DNA from: Anticarsia gemmatalis
Taxonomy: Eukaryota > Arthropoda > Insecta > Lepidoptera > Erebidae
Assembly: GCF_050436995.1 (NCBI RefSeq)
Contig: NC_134751.1
Coordinates: 5,456,001-5,520,000 of the forward strand
Reading direction: 5' to 3'
DNA: 64,000 bases
This document shows, in pieces, positions 21,080-31,612 of this stretch. A program made the translations under genes and the position numbers. The notes beneath the pieces were generated by a model that was not told the DNA's origin, ran no database searches, and was given only the letters and a program-made list of their open reading frames with translations. Numbering within the stretch: the stretch's first letter is position 1; every line of letters starts with the position of its first letter.

Positions 21080-22110
21080 AGCATTCGTGGATTATTCCAA
21101 AGCTTTTGGCAGCATCAGTCATTCCGCCACAGAATCATCACTCCATAACCAAGACCTTAAGAAGATACTATGTAGAATCGAAGCTACATACATCAAACTC
21201 ATCAAAGCAATATACAACAATCTCTCTAAATCCAAAGAAGCGTGAAACAGGAAGACCTGCTATCTCCCAAATTACTTACCAGCACCCTCGAAAAATTTTT
21301 CAGGAGCCTGGCGGCAATCAAAAGGCATTGTTGTTAGTGGCAAACAGTTAACAAACCTTCGTTTTGCAGACGACATTGTTCTCTTCTCTTCCTTTGCATT
21401 GGAACTCGAATCAATGCTCAAAGATCTGAGCACGGCAAGCCTTCAGATTGGACTAAGTAAGAACCGGACAAAAACCCAGGTTATGACCAACAACACAAAA
21501 CGTAGGGTCGAGGTAGGCGGGCACGTCATACACTATGTCGACGAGTACACTTACTTGAGCCAGATAACCTCTTTTAACAACCGACGGGACAAAGAGTTGG
21601 ACAAACGTGTCACAAGTGCCTGGAAGAGCTCCTGGTCCATGAAAGAGCTAATGAAAGGTAACCTTCTACTGTCACTAAAGCGGAAGCTCGTCAAAATGTT
21701 TATACTACCCGTCCTAACCTACGGTGCCCAAGCATGGTCCCTTACGGAAAGTAGAAACCGAAGGTTAGCCAGAGAGCGATGGAGCGTAGTATATCAGATG
21801 TAAGAAGAACAGATCACGTCCAAAATTCTATACTGCGCTCCCAAACTCGCATAGCCGATTTAGGGAAGAAGACCGCCAGGTTGAAATGGAACTGGGCCGG
21901 CCACATTATCCGCATGTATCCGGAAACGTGGGCCCGCATATTTACCAACTAAATGCCAGAGGATGGTCATCGCAGACGCGGGAGACCTAAACGGAGATGG
22001 CGGGATGACCTAGACGCATTTGAAAAGGTCTAGTCGGATCTTGCCGCTAAAAGGGCGATTTGAAAGGGCAGGGTCGCTCCTTGCCTTTCCCTGCATCAAA
22101 ATGTTAAATT
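21080..22110 (+). pseudogene. broken RTE-clade LINE reverse transcriptase
   Basis: Fragments of an RTE-type ORF2 in shifting frames. FVDYSKAF at about 21084 carries the first catalytic Asp region. LRFADDIVLFS at about 21358 is the YADD-box equivalent. LPVLTYGAQAWSLT lies at about 21708. LKWNWAGHI is at about 21880 and the C-terminal GRPKRRWRDDLDAFEK follows near 21980-22030. The longest intact piece is 134 residues (21399-21803). Stops, frameshifts and a deletion between the first two motifs show it is dead. The family cuts DNA with an APE-type endonuclease and reverse-transcribes its RNA at the target; the endonuclease part is missing here. Confidence 0.85.
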
Positions 22111-22220
22111 TTGTTTTGAAAATTTTAACGAAAACTTAAATTATTATCATGCCAAACGGCCATATTTATGGCCTTCCCATTCTAGCATGCTAAAAATAAT
22201 TATTTATTCCACAATAATTT

Positions 22221-22432
22221 AATGCAAAAGGGACGTATTTCAAAATATGCTACTGTTATATTACAAAATATAATAACAAATACTAGTGTTTGAATGCAAA
22301 ACGGTAGTTTTCAGAAAAATGGCACTTTTGTATTACAAAATATGGTAACAAATACTATAGTTAGAATGCAAAAAGGACGTTTTCCAAAATATGGCAGTTT
22401 TGTATTGTAAAATATAATCACATTAATTTGAA
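22221..22432. repeat. 72-base tandem repeat, three units
   Basis: Units start at 22221, 22293 and 22365, each with aatgcaaaa followed by g- and t-rich sequence and ...ttacaaaatat...aacaaatacta. The period is 72 in both intervals and units are moderately diverged. Related aatgcaaaaaggg words occur at 22565-22577 and, inverted, at 22701-22712, so it is probably the interior of a larger non-autonomous element covering about 22110-22725. Confidence 0.8.
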
Positions 22433-22725
22433 ATTTGGCACCCAACACAGACGTATTTTGGATTGTGGCTTTTTTTCACGCAACTGACGAGCATTTGCGT
22501 TGAATCTCCGGGCGCAACTCACAAAGTGGCTGTTTTGCACTGACATTACCTGTCAAAGTGAGCTAATGCAAAAAGGGCAGTAAGTCAGTGCAGCCATAAT
22601 ATAAGCTAAAATGATGGGTGTTTTTTTTTTACTATAAAATATAGCCGGTTCAGGTGTCATTTTTGCAATAAAACGATTTTCATTTTTTTTTTAGTTGTGG
22701 CCCTTTTGCATTGAAGGAGCGAACT

Positions 22726-23142
22726 GTCTGATACTATTTCATCAATCAGTTACTAATGACCTCTATTTTTATTCTAATTTAGTCTATTAATTGAGTACAA
22801 CGCAAGAAGAAATCAAGCCTTATTAAAACCAACGTCATAAGATACACCTACACGAAGTGATTACGACCTAATGTCACCACACAAGTGGGTGTAAGTTGAC
22901 AGTTAGCTCACTTTCCACTACGCCTCTGGGAATTTTCTTAATGTTATGCATAAACATTAGGTTTCTACGAAATTCTAGATACAGACGTCACCACTGACTT
23001 TGTGTCTATATTCTAATGTCACAATATATTATCCAAATATGTCAACTATATACATATAAATTACCGTTTAATACCAAAGAGACCCAGTACTGTAATTTCC
23101 TATCATTCCTACAAAACTGCTTCTCGTTTGTGTAATTTATTA
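22726..23142. other. intergenic, nothing recognised
   Basis: No ORF, repeat or RNA gene seen. Confidence 0.4.
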
Positions 23143-23290
23143 AGGCGCTCATTGCCAGTTGCGCTCATCGGTCGGTAAATGATCTGTGGCTTAAGCAAAC
23201 CTTAGCGCAGTTACTTCATTGATGGGTGACCGCATAGTGGTATTTGAACTGGGCGTCTCCGTGTTTTGGAGGGCACGTAAAAAGTCGGCA
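23143..23290 (+). mobile_element. 5S rRNA-derived SINE, copy 2 (3'-truncated)
   Basis: Aligns throughout with 16214-16355: ggcgctcattgccagttgcg, then atctgtggcttaagcaa, ttgatgggtgaccgcat and gggcgtctccgtg. It stops soon after the ggagggcacg motif, so the family's 3' half is lost. Confidence 0.7.
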
Positions 23291-26233
23291 AGATTGTTAG
23301 CCAAAAAGTGTGTATGTTCATACCTCTCTTTTTTAAAACAATTGGTAAGAAGTTATCAAATGGGCTTGGGCGATTGCTAAATAACTATTTGGTAAGAAAA
23401 CGCAAAGGAAAAGCGGAGGCAGAAGAGTGTTTTTATACTTTCAAACAGAAAATCAAACTTATTCATCGAATAAAAGAGCTATGTCCCTAAAATAAATTAC
23501 TTCTAATTTTCCAGTTACGAAAAAAATCATTGAACTCATTAAAGGAAGTCCTTAAAAATCTTAACACTCATTGCATTTAAATTAGATCCACCATTTTGGG
23601 ATCCGAAACAGAATATAAACCAAGGTGAAATAATAAAAGTTTGTAAATTGTATCAAAGAAGTCGCGTCACGGTTGTTAAAGTTAAAAATTACCGTTCACC
23701 TCACGTCCGAGCCCTTAATGAAGAAGTTAATGAGATTGGGACCGAACTCCTTTCTATCGATTATACTCTATAACACTGACTACCGAGAATTTTGCGGATC
23801 GTTTGTCCGTCTGTTTGTGCTTGAAAGCTAAGTATCTTCTTTGTTACTTGAAGAATCTTCTGTTTGTATTTTCTAGAATTGTCATTGTGAATCTGCTGCC
23901 TCTATTTGCTAACAATACTCCGCTAGGCATGAGATAAAAGCTCAAGTGGAAAATTGATTGCTTTTATCATTTGATAGTGAAAATGATTTTTAAGTGGGTC
24001 GATATTTAAAGGGTAAACTAAAATGGTGCAAGATTAAAGGATCTACAATAATATTAGACATCTTCACTACACTTTGAAATATAAGTGTGTTAGAGACTTT
24101 TAATTATTTAAGGATATCGTACTTACTTTAATTATATTTAGAAACACTATTACTAAGCTAAAAACTATTATTATTACAGATACAATAAAAATATTTAATA
24201 CGATCTGGAAAAAAAGAATCCAGAGTGAGCCGGTAGTCGAAATAAAACACCTTTAAAAGTTTTCGTTAAACGCGGTTACCTCGTTAGTGTAGGGATCAAA
24301 TTCAATTAGTTTCATCGGGCCTTTCACTCGATAACTACTTTCTTGTCGAGAGGGAAAGTTGAGGCATTAATGAGAAGCCTCTGATATGAATAATTCACTT
24401 GTCTAATGTAAATAAAATTATGGATGAATATTAATTCTATATTATTTCGATTACTTAGAATTTTATTTGTGTGATCGGAATTGATATCGATATCGATGCT
24501 CCTGTAAAACACTATCTCTGCTTTATCACTATCATTATTTAAAAGACTTTGGTGGGTATGGTTAGTTGTATAAAAGTGTCAGATAGACTAGAGGTATAAA
24601 TTTTCTTAGATTAATATAAGTTAGATAGTGTAAATTTATGTAAAGTTTAGTCATATCCAACCTTTAAGAATAATTCATCTAAAACTGGTCCATAGTTCAT
24701 ACATCGCCCCAATCATCAAACACAAACTGAAACTGAAGTAGGCAACAGTCGCACCATAAACTATATTGTAAATACAATATTACTATATTAAACTAGTGGT
24801 GTTTACCACAGCGGGATCAAGTTTGGGCCCTAAATGTAAATTCTGTGTGTGGCCATCCCATTCCACAGTTCACATAATCACGTTGAAGCCCGTATAAGCG
24901 AGCATTAACATAGAACTAAGCCACAAATATGCTTAAGTTATACCGTTATACCTACATGAATATCGAGAAGGCATTACCTCGATCGCTAATAGCCAATATC
25001 TGCCGCCAAAATTGCCTTCCTAACGACATTTCAGCTGCATGTAATAAAATCCGTAATCCTATTACTGAGTGAAATCGTTTTTGCCCATGTGGACATTATA
25101 TCGGTCATAATACGAAAAAAATATCTTTTACAACCGATGCATAGTGACGGTCTATGAATAATTTATTTTTTCGTACATTTCACGAAACCGCAATGTTTTT
25201 ATAATTAGATTTTTATTTTTATGACTACTATAAATCAGAACGGTGTTTTGGAATGCAGGTGGACGTTCGAGGAACGTTCTCATAAAGTTATAGGTTTCGA
25301 ATTAAACGTATGCAGGAAATCATTCCACGATAACTAGTACTTTTGTAGCAGAATTAAAAGTAATGAGCCATATCATACTTGAAATCATTTTAGGTACGAT
25401 ACAATTTTTGCTCTAATCCTTATAATTTTCTTTATGTAAATCCAAAGTAACGACTTAACAAGTAAAAAAAAAAATTACAAGTGTAGTCCAGTATTAAGTA
25501 CATACATAAAACTCCCACACACTCACCATCGTAGGCGACTCATTAAAAGCGCACGCTATTGGTCGATATTGCTTCCTTAACGATGTTCCCACTCAAACAA
25601 AAGCCTTAATTTTATTAGCCCGTGACCCGCATCGCCGCGTAAGCTCCACTCGGGATTGTCAACACGGTGTAACGATGATGTGGCCAAATGTGCACCTATT
25701 TATAGACATGTATTGTCATGTTTACATTTGATTTTAATCAGAAAACCTTTGAAACGGTCTTATATTCCGCTCTTGACTTTTAAAAGGGTCGCAAATCGCG
25801 GTACTATTTATCTTACTGATTTTAGTAGCTCAAAGCGTAATATAGTGTTATGTGAGTCATAGTTCTTATCCAATGAAAGCCCTTATTTAAGAAACAAATT
25901 AAAATCCCAATAGATAACCTTTGAGTACGCTAAGTTTTTCGACACCCTCGAGATTAGAATAAAGTAGGTCCAACGTTCTTACTTCTACAGAATAAAGTTA
26001 AATATCCTAAGAGTTTGTATACATACATTTTCTGCCTTAGTAATCGTTTTACCGGCGCTCGTTTCACTACGGTCACACTGATCTATATGTTTTCTGACTT
26101 ATAGCTGTTAAAGTCTTACGGCGCTCAATTTTCTACTGTTACACTGCATAAACCTCTTAAATCACAAATCTGATTATATATCATACTAAAAATCAAACCC
26201 GTTACCTTAAACAAGTTCTTAATTTAAATATAA
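23291..26233. other. intergenic, no gene recognised
   Basis: AT-rich with short chance ORFs only. 25500-25680 is a GC-richer patch without coding features. Confidence 0.4.
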
Positions 26234-26445
26234 CTAGCTTTAACCCGCGACTTCGTCCGCCACCTTAATTTTTCCATTATGCCTCATTTTCCCGGGGTAA
26301 AAAGTAGCCTATGTCCTTTTTCGGGTATCAAAATATCTCCATACCAAATTTCATGCAAATTGGTTCAGTAGTTTAGGCGTGATTGAGTAACAGACAGACA
26401 TACAGACAGACAGAGTTACTTTCGCATTTATAATATTAGTATGGA
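26234..26445 (-). mobile_element. Helitron-like element, sister of 2090-2512
   Basis: CTAG at 26234-26237 after A. The opposite end reads TCCATACTAATATTATAAAT on the - strand. Shares with 2090-2512 a nearly identical stretch of about 150 bases including cccggggtaaaaagtagcct. About 210 bases of the longer copy are absent here. Confidence 0.75.
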
Positions 26446-26852
26446 TGATATTTATTTCCCTATAAACTGTTACAATTTACTATTTACATACTTTTAACAT
26501 TAATAAAATATTATACTAAACTATGAATAATTAGCAAAGAAGAAAATATTTGCAAATATAAATTTGTTCTTAATTAATTAATATTCATTACCGTATCGAT
26601 GAAGTTTCTCCGTATTTATAAACTAGTAAGCAGAAGGTAATAGCCGTGGACTGCAAGCCTTGTGGAAACTTGAAGCAGGTGCAATTAAACGTTCCTTCGT
26701 ATATTATAGTAGGTTTAAGTGCAGTTGTACTTGAACGGAAACATGGCTGTTACTTACCTCGCGGACTGTAAATGCAAATCGCTACAAGTTTACTTCAAGT
26801 TACTGATTCGTATCGAATGTAATTGTAGATTTTGTGGCGATATTCGTTAATT
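26446..26852. other. intergenic, nothing recognised
   Basis: AT-rich, no ORF or repeat seen. Confidence 0.4.
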
Positions 26853-26965
26853 GACTGCCTCTGTGGTGCAGTTGGTAAAGCATTCGTCTTAAAATCGCCA
26901 GGTCTTGGTTCGATTTCCAGGTTAGGCAAAGTACTATTGGAGTTTTTATTTATATTAAGATATAT
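26853..26965 (+). mobile_element. tRNA-derived SINE
   Basis: An A-box (tggtgcagttgg, 26864-26875) and a B-box (ggttcgatttcc, 26907-26918) are at tRNA-like spacing inside a tRNA-like head with the anticodon-arm region between. A T-rich tail follows. The 3' acceptor arm does not pair as a real tRNA would, so this is a SINE. A degenerate relative on the - strand is at 59895-60005. Confidence 0.7.
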
Positions 26966-27579
26966 CTTAATGGTAGCTCGAAGTCTGAATAGCACATGAC
27001 TAAATTAATTACCTACTGGATCTGATTCGCCCGCTAATTAAATTTGTCTTTGACGAACGAAATTTGCAGTAGGCAGTTTTTATTCATTATTTATTTACCT
27101 AATGTTTACTCTTATTATTATCAAATCTCACAAAGATAAAATAATTGAAGAACTGAGAATCGAACATAAAAAATGAAATTAGGAGAGAAAATTGGACGTC
27201 AGGGAGAATGATGTATGAACTGTTGCAAAAAATATATATTTTGCGCGGTATTTGACCCAGTTATAATACTTTTGATAGATGACTATTGTTTTTTACGTAA
27301 TAACCTGACCTGTCTATTATTGGACGGTCATATATTACTTGCTGAGGTTGTAAAATGTTACATATATCTCGTGATGTTATGTTTCTTGTAGTAAAATTTT
27401 TGAAAGCTTCTGACTCATTTGTTAAGCACAGAAGATAATACTATATTAAAGATCCTTTAGTAGTAATATGTTACGCGTTATTATAAAACTATCTGACGAG
27501 TTAGTTTATTAGTACTAAGTATCAATTTATTGATTGTTTAAGATCAACAAGCAATACGCAGTAATTGTGAAATTGATTT
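26966..27579. other. intergenic, nothing recognised
   Basis: AT-rich, no gene or repeat seen. Confidence 0.4.
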
Positions 27580-27690
27580 GATGATAATACAGTAGTTAGT
27601 GAACTACTGTATATTATCATCAAAACATTTTCAAAATCGTTTTTATCAATGAAATTGTGATTTCATTGATTAAAACGCTTTTGAAAATGT
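27580..27690. repeat. pair of adjacent hairpins
   Basis: Hairpin 1 (27580-27621) pairs 27580-27597 with 27602-27621 with a two-base bulge. Hairpin 2 (27625-27690) pairs two 31-base arms with two mismatches around a TGTG loop. They are three bases apart. Either could be a MITE remnant; hairpin 2 has the size and pairing of a small microRNA precursor, though with a very short loop. Confidence 0.75.
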
Positions 27691-30101
27691 GACAATGTAC
27701 ACATATTTTTAAACCTAACAGCCCTTGCAATTGTGGTTTTTTTTTTATATATACTTGTCAATTCAATCTAGTGTACAAAGTTCATTATCTTGTTTGCGAG
27801 TCGTTTCCCTCAACCCGAAAAATCTCAAAAAAATTCATATAAGTGAGCGTTTATTGAGGAAAAAACAAACTGTCTACGAGTAATTCCTTGCATCTAGGAA
27901 AGCGCTTTGTCTTCAAATGTCTGAGGGGCTGATTGGAGACACAAATAAATTCGCCCGTCTCCGCATTCGACGTCGCACACACTACACGTGATCGGAATGC
28001 GCTATTACAACTAAACTTTTATTTGAAATGTGCGAGAAATATATAGTGGCTAGAAGAGCTGAGAGAGAAAAGAAGCTGAAGATTTAATAAACTGAATCAC
28101 CACCATAAAGTACCGACGAGATAAATATTGCATATTTGTGTCAAAATTTATCTGTCATATACATCTTAGGATGATTTCGTTCCCTTTTATCAAAACTTCA
28201 TTATCTCTAACAATCATTAAAGTTACAAGTAGTGAAACTCATCCTATCAAATCAAAGTATTGAATACCAATGTAAAACCTTGAGCAAACTTGTCATACAT
28301 AATTTTTTGTAAAAAAAATGTATTTATGTTTAAACTTTTAAGATTGTAAAATCGTGTGTGTGTGTATGCTACAGCCATGATACGTAAACAGAACCAAATA
28401 GTAATATATTCTCTGCAATAAACCATTGTAAAACAGATTTATACGGAGTAAATCTGTAAGGCTGTCGTGTTAATAATTTTAAAGTTCTCGCTGGATTTGA
28501 GCAACCCTAAAGTTTCTCAATTTATATTCATATTTTAAACCTGGCCAACTTTGGGATATTTGCATCGAACTTTGGGTTGATTCATACAGTTTTATAGTCT
28601 TAGATGGTGTGATTGGCTTGTTTATTTTGTAGACGACAGTTATTTATGTAGAGAATTGAATACATTTAAGTTCATTGTCTAGTTTAAGGTTTGTCTAATT
28701 GGAATTATTGAAGGCAATGCAGCTCAGTAATTAACCACTGGTAAAGGTAAATCTAAGAACAGAATCAATCTAGAATCAATGCCCATCAATATCTTTACTC
28801 CGGTAGTTTAGGATATAGAGAATCAACGCACCCTATTCAGACATAAAAAGATTTACTACAATGTCGTGAAGGTACGTTTTCAAAATAACTCTCACCTGTC
28901 ATCCTTTGAAGCACAAGAAAGCAATATAAAAACGATTCAATTCAGTACGTGAGCCGGTAAAAATATCATATTTCTTCATAATAATTTTAATATTCTCACC
29001 AATTTTGATATTGAAATGTAGCACTTTACATTTTTCAGTGGCGTCACAAAGTCGAATGATATTTGTATGGTAATGATTTCTCGTAATGATGTCTTTGAAG
29101 TATTGAACGGTGAATTTTAAGCAGTATTACACGATGCGGTATCGATTCTACGAACACTTTTATTTGCATTTAACAGAGGAAAGGCGGGCGTTCGTCTTGT
29201 GTCGTATTTTAGTGTAGTATTCGGAGAACACGGAGGGAATGTGGGAGCACGGTTTTAGGAAATTCGCGACGTTACCTTTTGTTGATTTATCAATCTATGA
29301 CAAAAGGATGGTTCGAAGAACATTTATATATTTGAAATATGTAGGCGCGGTTGATTTGTTATTTTTACTTCGAAAGAATATTATATGCTTTAACCACAAT
29401 GAAATGAAAAATCTTTATTAGCGTAATAATTTAATTTCTAATAATCGACAGTTGTAAATTTTTCATGATGCAGATGTCTAAACTGTTAATTGGAAAAGCA
29501 TTGATCTCGATTACCTTTTTGAACATTAGTGTTTGTGTCTAGTTGCGACTTCTAGAATTCCATATTTATATTCTCTACAATATTATAGGTGGCAGTCACC
29601 TCTAAGTTTAAATCTTAAATATTTCTTCGTAATTTCAATAAATTTTTTCAAACGACAAAAGGAATAAAATAATCGTTATTACATGAATTATTCACGAATG
29701 AGATTACTTGCTTCAACAAAACTCAATTCAAAGTTTACTGCCAATTTAAATGAAAATACTTTTCCCTTATTCTTGAATTTTTTCCCTTAGACCTCACTTC
29801 TTTTACTTATCTTATAAAAAGATTAAACATTGTTCAAATGGCCAAAGCGACTGTTAAGTTCTTAAACATTATAAATGTTTCAAAGTTTTTTATTTAAATG
29901 TAATTATGCTAAAAGAAATAAGCCTTTTATGTTTTGACTGCAGCTTTTGACACAATTAAGTAAAGAGAAAAGTTTTTTAAGATTTTATTTTCGACATTTA
30001 ATTTAAAATAACATGACCAGTTTATATTTTTATTGTGCATCATATAGGAATATTTCCTCACTCCTTTATTCATAACATGTATTTGACATCCATCTACTTA
30101 G
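27691..30101. other. intergenic, no gene recognised
   Basis: AT-rich with short chance ORFs. No repeat boundary seen. Confidence 0.4.
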
Positions 30102-30375
30102 TAGGTACAGTCGAGTTCTATAATATGTGACCGTGTTGACGAATCAAAAATATATAGGCAATGTTAAGTTTCATAAAAATCTAAACAAAATACTTTAAGT
30201 CATTGTCTGTAGCAATATTATCGATATTATGTAGTTAGTAGTTACATATTTATGATGTGACAGAATGTAAACATTTTATTACAAGGCAAAGCTGTTTAGA
30301 TTTTTATGAAACACATTGCCTATATATTTTTGATTCGTCAACACGGTCACATATTATAGAATTCGACTGTACCTA
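30102..30375. mobile_element. MITE with ~85-base terminal inverted repeats
   Basis: 30102-30187 and 30290-30375 are near-perfect reverse complements. The arms begin TAGGTACAGTCGA and the element has no ORF. If the ends are CAGTCG...CGACTG the flanks are TA, which would fit a Tc1/mariner-type non-autonomous element, but the symmetry continues outside the TA, so the true ends are uncertain. Confidence 0.85.
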
Positions 30376-31559
30376 TATATTTATGTATTTCTCTTGCCGT
30401 TTCTTCTTTTATGATCAATTATTTCGATATTCTTTACAAGTTCAATTCTCAAATTTTACACAATTCGGCCGGAAAGACTGTCTTTAAAATCATAGTTTCA
30501 TCCAAAATCTTGCAAGCAAAGTGTATTATAGTGCCTAATTGAAGCTATACGTCACAAGTTTCTAACTCTGTCTCAACATTGTTAGGGACCAAAGTTTGCC
30601 TAGTTCTACACACCCTAAATTTGACTTAACACTCAAAGTTTCTTGAGTTTAAACTTAGGAAACGAATACCGTTATAAGTTGTATCTATAACACATTTCAT
30701 CGCGTGTAAAATTTTATTTGTGTCGTCTTGTTGCAAAAATATGTAATGATATTTCATTTATGAATAAATGCCTGAAATTCTATTTATTGATTAATGCAGT
30801 ATAATTTAGTTACTTGCCTATTTTTTTATAAAATGTTAATGTTATTAGAATACGAGCAATCTGATTAAAAGCTGGATGGCTTTGTCACTTCCATACACGA
30901 ATTCTCGTTGTTGCGTACACATTCTAAAAGATTATTTATAGTACATTATACTTTCGTTAAAGACCTTAAAGCTTGTCAAATATACTTTTTCAATACATCT
31001 AGAACCACCTATACAAGGTTTATCAAAAGAAACGGATATAAAGCTGTTCAGACAGGCCAAACAAAAATACGCAGTTCTCAGAATCTGGAGCCAATCTAAT
31101 ATTTTTATAACTCGAGATGTTATCTTTTAATATTATGTCTGGACGCTTCCAAATGGATTTCGGTTTTATTGCTCTAGTTTGTCGAGTGTGTAGTCTGTAT
31201 TTGCAATAAGGAATGTAAGCGTTGCTTTCTTTTTTTATTTACTGAGAGTGAAACTTTTTTTTTATAAGTGAGTTCTATTTAAGACCCGAGTGCCAATGAC
31301 AGGCGTTATTTTCTCAATATGTATATTATTATTTAAGTTTTACTATTATTTGATGCCAATATAACTTATTTATCTTATGTCTTCAATCCAGCGTTTACCA
31401 GTGAAATTTGGGTATCCGAGACTTTCAGAAATTTGAAAATTAACTATAAACAAAAACTATTAGTCAATCAAACAAATTTTAATATTCAATAAAAAATCTT
31501 CTAGGTTAACAGAAAGTATGTATGGGGCTGGCATGGTCCAGATGGGATTAAAAGCCCCT
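30376..31559. other. intergenic, no gene recognised
   Basis: AT-rich, short chance ORFs only. 31523-31559 (ggggctggcatggtccagat and following) resembles a dispersed lepidopteran repeat. Confidence 0.4.
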
Positions 31560-31612
31560 AAATAAAGAATAAAAAAAGAAGGCTCCTTACCTTCTTTTTT
31601 TATTCTTTATTT
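31560..31612. repeat. perfect 23-bp hairpin
   Basis: 31560-31582 and 31590-31612 are perfect reverse complements around the loop ctcctta. The arms are purine-rich and pyrimidine-rich respectively, rich in AAAAAAAG/CTTTTTTT. Probably part of a small inverted-repeat element. Confidence 0.85.

Noticed and set aside
21106..21351. 81-codon + frame as a separate gene
   Set aside because: It is an out-of-frame reading of the dead RTE element; the neighbouring frame shows FVDYSKAF and later frames the FADD motif.
22074..22722. 9-base inverted match tcgctcctt / aaggagcga as terminal repeats of a transposon
   Set aside because: The left copy lies in the 3' end of the RTE element and the match does not extend, so chance is likely.
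26853..26930. Functional tRNA gene
   Set aside because: A- and B-boxes are present, but acceptor-arm pairing fails and the tail is SINE-like.
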